A DNA stretch of 40,395 nt from positions 1 through 40,395 of the forward strand of contig CALIJZ010000047.1 in the NCBI GenBank assembly GCA_938017795.1, read 5' to 3'. The DNA comes from an uncultured Bacteriovoracaceae bacterium. Its GTDB lineage: Bacteria; Bdellovibrionota; Bacteriovoracia; Bacteriovoracales; Bacteriovoracaceae. Under the pieces are notes generated by a model. It made no database searches, had not been told where the DNA came from, and worked only from the letters and a program-made list of their open reading frames with translations. A program made the position numbers and the translations under genes. Of the stretch, positions 24,857 through 33,900 are shown in pieces (within the stretch, counting starts at the first letter, position 1; the number at the start of each line of letters is the position of its first letter).

Positions 24857-26167
24857 TCACTCATTTGTTGGTATATTATATTTTTTAATTTTTCTATAAA
24901 GAGTTGTTCGACCTATCCCTAGCTCTTTAGCCGATAAAGATATATTTTGATCATTTTTTTCTAAGACTTCCAGAATAAAATCTTTCTCTTTATTTGATAG
25001 ATTTCCACCATTTATACTTACTATATTATTTTTCATCTTTAAGTGTTCAGGAATATCTTTAACAGAAATGATATTATCTTCTGATAGAATTGATATTCTT
25101 CTAATTATACTTCTTAACTCTCTTATATTACCGGGCCATTGATAAGCTGTTAACACCTTTAATGCTTCTGGTGCAAGAGACTTCTTTTCACAATTAAACT
25201 CTTTAGAAAACTCTTCAAAGAAAAACTCACATAAATCTCCTAAGTCTTCAGTTCTATGTCTAAGCGCTGGGAGCTGTACCTCAATGTCAGCAAGTCTATA
25301 AAATAAGTCAAGCCTGAAATTATCATTATCAATTTCATCCTTTAAGTTTTTACTACTGGCTGATACTAATTGAATATCTAGAGCAACCTTTTTATTTGAA
25401 CCTACCTTCTCAAGTTCTCGTTCTTGTAAAACACGCAAGATCTTAGCTTGGATTTCTTGAGAAAGATCTCCTATTTCATCTAGAAATAAAATCCCACCAT
25501 TGGCTTGTTCAAATTTACCTATTCTATTATTTTCAGCTCCAGTAAATGCACCCTTAACATGACCGAATAGTTCAGATTCAGCTAAATTTGCTGGTATCGC
25601 GGGACAGTTAACACTAACTATTTCTTTGTTGCTGGCCTTGGCTAAAGCCTTTGTATAAATTTCCTTGCCTGTACCACTTTCTCCATGGATATGAATATTA
25701 ACGGCCTTATCCTTAACTTTATCTATTATATTATAAGCAATCTTAAGTTTTTCACTATTTGTTTTCAAAATAGTAGGTATAGTTTTTTCCTTAATCTCTA
25801 GTTTCACTCCTTTATCATTTAAGCATTCTTGTACAGCACTAGTCATTTCAGCAAGCTTAAATGGTTTAGGAATATAGTTATAAGCACCTAATCTCATACA
25901 CTCAATTACTGAGTCAAAAGACTTCTCAGCTGTCATCATTATAATTTTAGATGCTGGATTGATACTAAGAAAGTGAGAGACTAGATTCAAGCCGCTCCCA
26001 TCAGGAAGGTTGATATCTAATAATATTACTGCATATTTTTTATCTAAAGTCTTTGCATCTTCGAAGGAATGAATTTTATCCGAGTTAATTTTAAGCTTTT
26101 GTTTAATTGCTTTTTCGACAATATTTGAAAGATATAAGTCATCTTCGCAAATTAAAATATTACTCAT
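24857..26167 (-). CDS. NtrC-family sigma-54-dependent response regulator
   Basis: A 436-residue enhancer-binding protein. The receiver domain (1-115) has E8-D9-D10 acidic residues, D51 in [11 protein letters not shown] and K101 in IPKPF. The AAA+ domain (about 135-370) has Walker A GESGTGKE (162-169), the sigma-54 contact loop GAFTGA (206-211) and Walker B GGILFLDE. The C-terminus is a Fis-type helix-turn-helix (about 400-433, [20 protein letters not shown]). The ATG at 26167 is chosen because GGAG lies 6 nt upstream; a longer TTG-started frame (26179) overlaps that site. It is divergent from the pilus operon with its sigma-54 promoter, which is its likely target. Confidence 0.95.
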   Translation of the reverse strand: MSNILICEDDLYLSNIVEKAIKQKLKINSDKIHSFEDAKTLDKKYAVILLDINLPDGSGLNLVSHFLSINPASKIIMMTAEKSFDSVIECMRLGAYNYIPKPFKLAEMTSAVQECLNDKGVKLEIKEKTIPTILKTNSEKLKIAYNIIDKVKDKAVNIHIHGESGTGKEIYTKALAKASNKEIVSVNCPAIPANLAESELFGHVKGAFTGAENNRIGKFEQANGGILFLDEIGDLSQEIQAKILRVLQERELEKVGSNKKVALDIQLVSASSKNLKDEIDNDNFRLDLFYRLADIEVQLPALRHRTEDLGDLCEFFFEEFSKEFNCEKKSLAPEALKVLTAYQWPGNIRELRSIIRRISILSEDNIISVKDIPEHLKMKNNIVSINGGNLSNKEKDFILEVLEKNDQNISLSAKELGIGRTTLYRKIKKYNIPTNE

Positions 26168-26187
26168 CTTTAACTCCAAAATACTTT

Positions 26188-26231
26188 TGTTTCATTATAT
26201 CAAAAGTGGAACACTGTTTCGTTCTAGAACA
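26188..26231. promoter_or_regulatory. candidate enhancer with TGTTTC/GAACA dyads
   Basis: The stretch holds four half-sites: TGTTTCA 26188-26194, TGGAACA 26207-26213, TGTTTCG 26215-26221 and TAGAACA 26225-26231. The last two form a 17-bp element with a 3-nt spacer. An element of the same form and length is found at 30854-30870 upstream of a second sigma-54-type promoter. The centre lies 51 bp before the -24 GG. It is probably the binding site of the adjacent regulator, which it may also autoregulate. Confidence 0.55.
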
Positions 26232-26271
26232 GATTAATCGATTAAAGTCATATCATTTCAGTCACTTAGAG

Positions 26272-26288
26272 TTGGCACCTGAATTGCT
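26272..26288 (+). promoter_or_regulatory. sigma-54 (-24/-12) promoter of the pilus operon
   Basis: TTGGCACCTGAATTGCT has the GG (26274-26275) and GC (26286-26287) pairs 10 bp apart. It differs from TGGCACG-N4-TTGCT at one base. Transcription should begin near 26299, leaving about 40 nt before the pilin start. Confidence 0.85.
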
Positions 26289-26337
26289 CTAGTAAAGGCA
26301 TCACTTAATTATGAGTGAGTTTTACAAAGGGGTAAGG

Positions 26338-26844
26338 ATGAAAAAAGGAAAAGGTTTAGGGTTTTTAATGGTAGTATTAGGATTCTCACTAAGTTCGATG
26401 GGAGCAACAACTGATAGTTTTATTTTAAGAGGTAAACTAGATAGTTTTTGTGAAATTGATGTTCAACCAACAGCTAAAGCTACAGCACTAGATTTAGCAA
26501 ATGGGGAAAACAGAAGTGTAGTAGCTAATATGGTTGCTTACGGTAATGATCCAAGTGGGTTAGAGGTTCAGATTGCTTCAGGAAAAGGTGCAAAGGTTGT
26601 TCACACTGCAGATGCGACTCAAGAGTTTGGATATGCTCTTAATTATGTTGCCAGTGAAGGAAATGATAATACTTCAATTAGTATTAACCAGCCAAATGTT
26701 TATGAGAAACTTGATGAGAGATCTAGTTATGGATCAATGAAAGGTGCTTTAGACATTACACTTTCTGGAGATTCTACAAAAGCTGCTGGTACATATGAAG
26801 ATGTTGTCTATCTTTCTTGTTCACTTCCAGGTGAAGGTAAGTAA
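26338..26844 (+). CDS. major pilin-like protein, archaic (Csu/spore-coat-U type) chaperone-usher pilus
   Basis: A 168-residue secreted protein. The signal peptide ends near SSMGA, and the mature chain starts TTDSFILRGKLDSFCEIDV. One cysteine near each end (FCEI and LSCSL) could form the pilin disulfide. The C-terminal AAGTYEDVVYLSC strand is the GxYxDxVxxxx pattern of spore-coat-U type pilins (family knowledge). The ATG at 26338 follows AAGGGGTAAGG. An in-frame ATG at 26311 would leave almost no leader and no ribosome-binding site. It is the first gene of the operon, directly behind the sigma-54 promoter. Confidence 0.75.
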   Translation: MKKGKGLGFLMVVLGFSLSSMGATTDSFILRGKLDSFCEIDVQPTAKATALDLANGENRSVVANMVAYGNDPSGLEVQIASGKGAKVVHTADATQEFGYALNYVASEGNDNTSISINQPNVYEKLDERSSYGSMKGALDITLSGDSTKAAGTYEDVVYLSCSLPGEGK

Positions 26845-26853
26845 GAAAAACTC

Positions 26854-26891
26854 AATTAGCAAAGGAGGGAATTATCCCTTCTTTGTTAATT
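26854..26891 (+). other. 17-bp stem-loop between pilin and chaperone genes
   Basis: The arms 26854-26870 and 26875-26891 pair along 17 positions (15 Watson-Crick and two G-U) with the loop ATTA. No T-run follows, so it is not a plain terminator. In fimbrial operons, hairpins at this place stabilise the pilin message or reduce downstream expression (family knowledge). That role is inferred here. The AAAGGAGGG in its left arm is sequestered and is not the chaperone ribosome-binding site. Confidence 0.75.
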
Positions 26892-26909
26892 CTATAAAAA
26901 GGGATAATC

Positions 26910-27629
26910 ATGAAAAATATCACATATTTCTTAACTTTAATCATTAGTTTTAATATTTTCGCTTTAAGACTTACTCCAATGGCTGGTTATTTAGCTCCAT
27001 CTGGAAATCAGTCAGTTTTCAACTTCACTGCAATAAATTCAACTTCAGCTCCAGAAGCTGTAAAAGTTAGGATCGAATATAGAAATCCACAAGATCAAAG
27101 AAAATATGGAAAAGCAGCAAAAGATCTTTTCCAAATTTATCCAAAGAAAGCAATTTTGTTTCCCAAAAAATCAGGCAAGGCCTTTAAAAGAGATATTAAG
27201 CTAGTTTGGACTGGAGGAGAAGTAAAAGATATAGAAAGGTCATTTAGATTAATTGTAGAACAAGTTCCTCTAAATTTTTCAAAGAAGAAAATTAATGGAG
27301 GTAAAATGCAAATTGTTTCTAGATATATAGCTTCAGTATATGTTGCTGCTGAAAACTTTAAATCAAACATTAAAGTTCTTTCTCAGAAAGTTCAAGGAGG
27401 AAAGCTAATCGTTGATGTTCAAAATTCAGGAAAGAAGCATCATCTCTTTAAAGATCTCGGAGTTAAAATCAATGTTAACGGAAAAGTTAGAAAGCTAACA
27501 AGAGATGAGATGAAAGGAATGTATCTCTATAGCGTTTTAGCTAAGACTAGCAGACAATTCATTGTTGAACTTCCTAGAGAATTGAATAACTCGCGGATTA
27601 GTTCAAATAATATAGATATTCAAATTTAG
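26910..27629 (+). CDS. PapD-like periplasmic pilus chaperone
   Basis: A 239-residue periplasmic protein with signal peptide (ends NIFA). It has an N-terminal immunoglobulin-like domain: LTPMAGYLAPSGNQSVFNFTAINSTSAPEAVKVRIE, then IYPKKAILFPKKSGKAFKRDIKLVW, and ERSFRLIVEQVPL. That is the PapD layout, with FRLxxEQxP as the family hallmark in the F1 strand region. The second domain is smaller and beta-rich. It should donate a strand to pilins before delivery to the usher. It starts 65 nt after the pilin gene, after a strong hairpin, with AAGGGA before the ATG. Confidence 0.85.
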   Translation: MKNITYFLTLIISFNIFALRLTPMAGYLAPSGNQSVFNFTAINSTSAPEAVKVRIEYRNPQDQRKYGKAAKDLFQIYPKKAILFPKKSGKAFKRDIKLVWTGGEVKDIERSFRLIVEQVPLNFSKKKINGGKMQIVSRYIASVYVAAENFKSNIKVLSQKVQGGKLIVDVQNSGKKHHLFKDLGVKINVNGKVRKLTRDEMKGMYLYSVLAKTSRQFIVELPRELNNSRISSNNIDIQI

Positions 27630-27632
27630 TAA

Positions 27633-29996
27633 ATGAAAATATTGCTCTTCATTATTTGCTTTTCAATTAGTTTTGAAAGCTTGGGTGAGGAGCTATCTTT
27701 AGATGAAAAATCTTTATATTTAGAGGCCTTTGGTGAAGAGATGGGAAATGAAAGTGTTCTTTACTCTTTATACCTAGATCAACAAAAACAAAAAGATATA
27801 AAAGTTAAAATAGAAGATGGGAACTACTTCATACAAAATATAGCTCTTTTTTCGAAGATACTTAATAAAGTATTTAAAGATGAAGTTCTTGAGTCTTTAA
27901 AGAAAAAAGAAAGCATAAATGTTAAAGATTTAAAAAAAATAAAGATAGATTACATTTTAAAGAATGATCAATTAGCATTAATAATTTCTTCAAAAGCAAA
28001 TCAGAAAAAAATATTAACTGATGACTTTGCAGATGATCACTTTGAGGCCGTAAATACTGAAAGCAATTGGTCGTTATTTACAAATCATTTTTATAATTAT
28101 GGTATAGGAGTTAATCAATTCAATTACCATGGAGATTTTGGGTTAAATTCTTCAACATGGACTTTAGAAGGAAATTATTCAAAATTTGTAGAAAAAGATT
28201 TTTCTTTTGAAAAATTAACACTTGTTAAAGATTTTAGAAAACCATCTCTAAGACTTGAAGTTGGAGATATTAGTCATAATTACTCAGGATTATTAGGAGC
28301 TATAAGAGGAGGAGGGATTTCTTTAACCAGGGAGAGCTCAATTAGACCTGATATTAAAACTAGAAAAAACAATGAGTATGCCTTTTTTTTAGAAAGATCT
28401 GCATGGGTGAAAATTTTGATTAATAATAGGGTTTATCAAAAGAAATACTATATGGCGGGAGAGCATAAAATTTCTGGTTTTTCTCTACCAAGAGGACTTA
28501 GTAAAATTAAGTTAGAAGTTAGATTTGATGATGGAGAAAGGAAAACAATAGATTTTTCTCAAGCTTATGATTATGCACTTTTAAAAAAGGGTTATAGTGA
28601 TTTCCAACTAAGTTATTTAAATGATATTGCATCTATTGGGAGAGAGTATAAAGATGAATCTCTAAGAGATGGTCTGCTTCTATCAAGTTTTAGTTATGGA
28701 CTTTTTGATAACCTGACCCTTAGTAAGCAATTTAGTTTGAATTCAAAATTTCGATTTAACGGAATAAGTGCTCGTTACTCATCTTCATTGGGTAATTTTG
28801 ATTTATCTTATGGGAATTCTAATTATCAAAACTTTAGTAAAAAAGGTCATGCTTTTGATTTAGGATGGTATTTTCAATATCATAATAAGTCGGATTTGGG
28901 ATTTAGTGGGATTAATGTGAATCTAGGACATCAAAGCAAAGGTTTTAGTTCTCAATATAAGATTGAACCTAATGAAAAGTTTTTTTGGGAGCTTGATTCA
29001 AATGTTCAATTTAGAATAAAAAATCAATGGAACGTGAATTTACAATATGGGAAAAAGTGGGTTGGAATTCAGGGAGACAAATTGCAGCTTAAAGTTAGTA
29101 AAAGATTTTCTGATAGTTTGCAAACAAGCTTTCAAGCTACCCGGGAAACATTAAATAATATTACTGATAATTCATTTGCACTTAGGTTAGAGTATTTTGG
29201 GAATAAAAAACCGATTGATTTAAGTGCTGCTATACACTCTACTGGTGATTATTCAATGTCTGCTGGATATGAATCCCTAGCACGTATTCCAGGTTATGGA
29301 GCAGAACTAAACTATCGCGAAAATGCTAATATTAGTAATTTAGGTTTTAATACAAATTATGATCATCCCATTTTTACATCTGGTTCAAATTCAAGTTGGT
29401 CTGAATCAGATAATAAGTTAAAAACAAATGTTAATCTGGGCCATGCTCTTAGTTTTGTTGATGGTAAAGTTGCTCTTTCAAGACCCATCTTCGGGAGCTT
29501 TTCAATTTTTGAAATGGAAAACTTTGAAAAATCAAAAAAACTTCGTATTAATTCAAATTCTCAAGGAGGGTATCTTGCGAAATTAGGAACTTTACCAGTC
29601 GCAATTGGGAACCTTACTCCTTATGCTGGGAATAATTTCGAGGTAGATAACTTTGATATTGCTCCGGGCGAAGAACTAGAGAATCGTTCAAGTTATATTG
29701 TTCCTAATTATAAGTCTGGGAATATAATTAAAATAATTCGAAAAAGTAATTTTTATGTTAAGGCAAATTTCTTATTTAGAGAGAAAGTATTATCTAACGT
29801 AGTAATTGATGTTTTGAATCTAAAGAGAGAAAGTATTTCTCAAGCATTTACTGATGAGTTAGGTGAAGTTTTGTTTGAAGGGCTAGGTGATGGGGAGTAT
29901 ATTCTGGACTTTGGTGATTATGCACCAGAGAAGAAAATTAAAATTAAAGGAGACGGCAATGAAGTATTGGACTTGGGCAATATTATTCTTGATTAG
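27633..29996 (+). CDS. outer-membrane usher of a chaperone-usher pilus
   Basis: A 787-residue outer-membrane protein with a signal peptide (ends ESLG). An N-terminal domain of about 160 residues is followed by a long beta-barrel region with alternating aromatic strands. It contains the usher-like ...RLEVGDISHNYSGLLGAIRGGGISL segment (about 205-230) and a probable plug (AFFLERSAWVKILINNRVYQKKYYMAGEHKISGF), where ushers place theirs. Beta-type C-terminal domains follow, including YAGNNFEVDN and a final Gly-Asp-rich SpaA-like strand set. It starts 3 nt after the chaperone stop. It is somewhat short compared with the usual 800-850 residues. Confidence 0.85.
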   Translation: MKILLFIICFSISFESLGEELSLDEKSLYLEAFGEEMGNESVLYSLYLDQQKQKDIKVKIEDGNYFIQNIALFSKILNKVFKDEVLESLKKKESINVKDLKKIKIDYILKNDQLALIISSKANQKKILTDDFADDHFEAVNTESNWSLFTNHFYNYGIGVNQFNYHGDFGLNSSTWTLEGNYSKFVEKDFSFEKLTLVKDFRKPSLRLEVGDISHNYSGLLGAIRGGGISLTRESSIRPDIKTRKNNEYAFFLERSAWVKILINNRVYQKKYYMAGEHKISGFSLPRGLSKIKLEVRFDDGERKTIDFSQAYDYALLKKGYSDFQLSYLNDIASIGREYKDESLRDGLLLSSFSYGLFDNLTLSKQFSLNSKFRFNGISARYSSSLGNFDLSYGNSNYQNFSKKGHAFDLGWYFQYHNKSDLGFSGINVNLGHQSKGFSSQYKIEPNEKFFWELDSNVQFRIKNQWNVNLQYGKKWVGIQGDKLQLKVSKRFSDSLQTSFQATRETLNNITDNSFALRLEYFGNKKPIDLSAAIHSTGDYSMSAGYESLARIPGYGAELNYRENANISNLGFNTNYDHPIFTSGSNSSWSESDNKLKTNVNLGHALSFVDGKVALSRPIFGSFSIFEMENFEKSKKLRINSNSQGGYLAKLGTLPVAIGNLTPYAGNNFEVDNFDIAPGEELENRSSYIVPNYKSGNIIKIIRKSNFYVKANFLFREKVLSNVVIDVLNLKRESISQAFTDELGEVLFEGLGDGEYILDFGDYAPEKKIKIKGDGNEVLDLGNIILD

Positions 29997-30834
29997 TATT
30001 AATAATTATAGTGCTTGCTCTCTTAGTTGGGATCAAAGAACATATACTCAAAAACTAATTAAAGATCAAAGTACACAAAAAGTTAGTTTGAAAATAAGAA
30101 AAAACTCTATCGATGAAATGTGTAGTGATATCTCTATTAAAAGTGAAGCTGTTTCGACTGCACGAGATTTGGTGAAAGAATTGGTGAAGATACCATTTAA
30201 TATATATTTGGATTCTGCTAGAGCGAAAGATTTACCTTTTAATGGAGAACAAAATTTAAACTCTGAGTTATTGAACTTGAAAAGTAGAGGGCAAGGTTTT
30301 GTTGAACTTTTTATTAAACTAAATGATCGAATGTTAAGTGCTTTCTTATTAGCTGGAATTTACCAATATACTGAAAGATTAACTCTATATTCCAATGGCA
30401 AAAGACTTGATTCTATTAATCTTCAGTTTTCTTTAGAAGTTCCAACAGAGATTAATCTTAAACTTTTAAGAAAGGGATCTAACACTTCAGTTGGAGAATC
30501 TTTAAGATTTAATAAAATGATAGAAGGAGAGTCTGTCGATTTAGATGTGAAAATGATATCAAATATTGGTCATTCTTTATGGATAGAGAGTGAAAATTCT
30601 GGATATCTTAATCATGAAGGCTTAGGTGAGAAAATAAAATATAAAGTCTTTGTAAACGGTGAAACTTTAGGTGATTTAAGTAGTTCAAAACAAAGAATAC
30701 TTTCAACTTCTAATAAAAGCTCCGAAAAAGGCGACAAATTAGGTTTAAAGTTTCAAATAAATCAATCCATAGATAAGCTGCCAGCAGGTGAATATATGGA
30801 TGTTATTAGGCTTAATATTCAATCTGAAATGTGA
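29959..30834 (+). CDS. tip-adhesin-like minor pilus subunit (CsuE-like position)
   Basis: A 291-residue secreted protein; the signal peptide is MKYWTWAILFLISINNYSA. AGGAG 6 nt before the ATG at 29959 decides the start. It overlaps the usher gene by 38 nt, implying coupled expression. Its C-terminal end, INQSIDKLPAGEYMDVIRLNIQSE, repeats the GxYxDxVxLxx strand pattern of spore-coat-U pilin domains. The N-terminal half would be the receptor-binding part. By order (pilin, chaperone, usher, last gene) and two-domain size it resembles CsuE of archaic pili. The binding target is unknown. Confidence 0.7.
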   Translation: MKYWTWAILFLISINNYSACSLSWDQRTYTQKLIKDQSTQKVSLKIRKNSIDEMCSDISIKSEAVSTARDLVKELVKIPFNIYLDSARAKDLPFNGEQNLNSELLNLKSRGQGFVELFIKLNDRMLSAFLLAGIYQYTERLTLYSNGKRLDSINLQFSLEVPTEINLKLLRKGSNTSVGESLRFNKMIEGESVDLDVKMISNIGHSLWIESENSGYLNHEGLGEKIKYKVFVNGETLGDLSSSKQRILSTSNKSSEKGDKLGLKFQINQSIDKLPAGEYMDVIRLNIQSEM

Positions 30835-30853
30835 CCTACTACTGCTTTAAAAT

Positions 30854-30870
30854 TGTTTCAAAGTGAAACA
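30854..30870. promoter_or_regulatory. 17-bp dyad, candidate enhancer of the VWA-LRR gene
   Basis: TGTTTCAAAGTGAAACA is a perfect 7+3+7 inverted repeat. It has the same form and length as 26215-26231. Its centre lies 72 bp before the -24 GG at 30934, against 51 bp in the pilus operon. The difference is about two helical turns. Confidence 0.55.
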
Positions 30871-30932
30871 GTGACTACTTCTGTTTTTTTATAAATATTA
30901 ATAATTTCAGGGACTTACCTGATTTATAAAGA

Positions 30933-30948
30933 TGGTAAGGATCTTGCT
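30933..30948 (+). promoter_or_regulatory. sigma-54-type promoter of the VWA-LRR gene
   Basis: TGGTAAGGATCTTGCT has GG (30934-30935) and GC (30946-30947) exactly 10 bp apart, with a consensus -12 element TTGCTTT and a weaker -24 (TGGTAA). It lies 30 nt before the gene, so transcription would start near 30959. Confidence 0.6.
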
Positions 30949-30977
30949 TTGTAATAGGTAAGAAAAGGGAAAGTTTT

Positions 30978-33900
30978 ATGAAAAGATTAATTATTTTTGG
31001 TTTATTATTTGGTTTATCCTGTTCAAAGACTGTTGATTTGCCTGATTCAAGTTCAAATAAAAATGAAAATAAAAATCCAATAAATGAAAATTACAAATCA
31101 ATTACATTACAACACTTCACACAAGCATCTAATCAAATAGGATTTGATATTATGCCAGTTTCAAGTGAAGGGACACCAATTGGTTGTGATGATACTAGTT
31201 TAGAGTTTAAGGTTGAAAAGTATTTTAATGGACAACTAGTTGAGGACTCTTCAAATATTTCTATAGATTGTAAAAATAGTGAAGCTGTGGAAGTTGGATT
31301 GGTATTGGATAACTCAGGTTCAGTTCGTGATTATCGACTGATTGTTGAAAATAGTGTGAATAGTTTGTTAAGTAAACTCTTCTCCCTAGATAGTAAAGTT
31401 TCTTTGACAGAGGTAAATACTAACTCAAGAGTCTTATCTCCAGTTACTAAAAATATGTTAGATTTTAAAAGTGGAATGAAAAAATTATCAAATAAAGGTG
31501 GTTGGACTGCTTTGTATGATGGAATTAGAATGAGCCACGATACATTGATAGAAAAAATTAAATTAGACAATGAAGTTGTTAATGCGTGTAATTATAAACG
31601 GAAAGCAATAATTGTTATGACTGATGGAGAGGAAAATAATTCTTGTGAACAAAAGTATGAAGAATATTCTTTGGAAGATTTTCCAGGAGATAAAGTAGAT
31701 ACAACTCTTGAAGATCTATTAAAATTAAAAATTGATAACAGAACAATTCCAATTTTTTCTCTTGGTGTAGGTGAAAGTATAGATCAAGAAAGTTTAAGTA
31801 ATATTTCTAATAACAGTGGAGCCAGTTACATGGCCCTTAATAGTTTTAGTGATGTTTCAAGTGCGTTCAATGATATTAGTAATTACCTTCAGGCACCATA
31901 TCAAGTATGCTTTAATACGAATAATATAGAATGTGGTGATTATAAAATAGTTGTAGATTATTCAAGTGAGAATGGTCCAGCTGGTCAAAAAGTTTTAGAA
32001 TATATTGTGGCCTGTTCTCAAGATGAAGATACTGAAGAAACAACACGGAATACAACAGAAGAATTCATTAATGAAGAACCTATTGAAACAGCTGATGGAC
32101 AAAACGAATTAGAACTAAACTACTCCAAAGAAGTTGTTTACCCGTTATTTCATGATGACAATGGTAGAAAAGAACTAATTACTGTTAATTTACATTTTGA
32201 GTCAATTAAAAATTTAGATTTAACTACTGTTGGAAGTAGTAATCTAGAAAGACAAAGTAGTTTTAACATTTCAGACAAAACAGGTGAGATTATAAACCTT
32301 GAGAAGTCTTTTAATGTAACTGAAAGATTTGATCAAGGTTTCTCTGATAAGCAAACCTTAAAAGGTATTTATAAGATTCCAAGTTCATATTTCAGTCTTT
32401 TTATTGGTGAAGGAAAAGATGAAATTTCTTTTACAGCTAAAGATTTTCTCAAGTGGAATACCACAGAAAAAATTACTGGTAATTTACAAATTGTAGGAAA
32501 TTTTATTATTGAATATATTTGGAGATATAGGCAAAGAGAAGGTGTGATAATCCCTGATTCGAATCTAAGATTAGCTGTAAGGAATGCTACAGGAATTCGT
32601 GTAGGAGATATTACTCCAGAAGCTATGGAGAAAATTACGAAAATTGATGTGAGGAATAAAGAAGTTTCAACTTTTGAAGGACTACAATATGCTATTAATC
32701 TGAATGAAATCTTACTGAGCAATACAAAAACTAGAGATATTTCGTTTCTTAAAGTTTTTGAAAAGTTAGAATATCTAGATGCAAGTACCAATACGATTGA
32801 AGATTTCAGTGTGCTTAATGAAGTATTGACTCTTAAGCACTTGTACTTAAATAATACGAATCTTTCAAATGCTAATGATATTTCTAAGTTGCTCTCTTTG
32901 AAAACGTTACAAGCAAAAAATACTGACCTTATAGATATTTATCCTTTTAAAGCATTAACAAGCTTAGCAACATTAAGTCTAAGGAATTGCAAAATAAATA
33001 ATTTTTCATATTTTAAGATTTTAAGAGCTCTTAGTAGTTTGGATTTATATGGTTGTAAGAATAATCCTAATGAGAGCTTTGAGTTAAATAGTGAGAATAC
33101 ATATTCATATCTTAATATAGGAAATACTGACTTTTCTAAAATTGAAAGATTGTCTGGATATGAAATTTCAAATCTAGTGATTTCTCATAATGAATTAAGT
33201 TCACTTGAAGGAATTACACAAATAAGAAATTTGAAAATATTAAGTGCTAATAATAATAACTTAGATCATGTTGATTATCTTGCAGCACTTGAAGTAGTTA
33301 ACCTTAAAACGTTGAACCTTAACTCAAATTTAATTAATGACTTAACAGCTAAGAACCTACATAACTCAATCAATACTCTCTATGTTCAGTCAAACAAATT
33401 ATCAAATCTAGATGGGCTAGTAATGTTTCCCAATTTATATAGAATATATATTTCATTTAATAATGTTGAGTCTTTATCTATTCTTGCTAAGATGAGTAAA
33501 ATTCAATTGATTTCAGCTGTTAGTACTACTTCGAATGGTGTTGAAGATTTGGCCCAGTTACCACTTTTGAATTATTTAGATTTAACCAGTACTGACCTTT
33601 CAACCTTACCATCGTTAGATTTTTCATTATTTCCTTCGCTTAGTTCTCTGATTATGAGAAGTACAAATAATTCGAATCTGTCATTCCTGACTAAAGAAAA
33701 CTTTTCGTCTCTTGATATTAGATATAATGAGTTAACTTGTATTGAACAAAAAATGATTGTTGATCAGCAATATTTAGGAAAAGTTATAAATTATACTTTA
33801 GTAGAGGATTGTCCCTATGTTTATCAATCAGGTGCTTCTACTCGTGAATATGACATTCAGGATAGGCAAGACCTTGGAATAGATTTCTTTGGAGATTTTG

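Noticed and set aside
26168..26179. TTG at 26179 as start of the response regulator
   Set aside because: This codon overlaps the GGAG ribosome-binding site, and receiver domains of this family begin at the downstream [10 protein letters not shown].
26311..26337. ATG at 26311 as start of the pilin
   Set aside because: It lies only about 12 nt from the predicted sigma-54 start point and has no ribosome-binding site. ATG 26338 has one and gives a normal signal peptide.
30855..30892. GTTTCAAAGTGAAAC plus ACAG...CTGTTTTTTT as a terminator of the pilus operon
   Set aside because: The stem next to the T-run is only 4-5 bp. The upper dyad is better explained as the shared regulatory element, although a weak terminator function cannot be ruled out.
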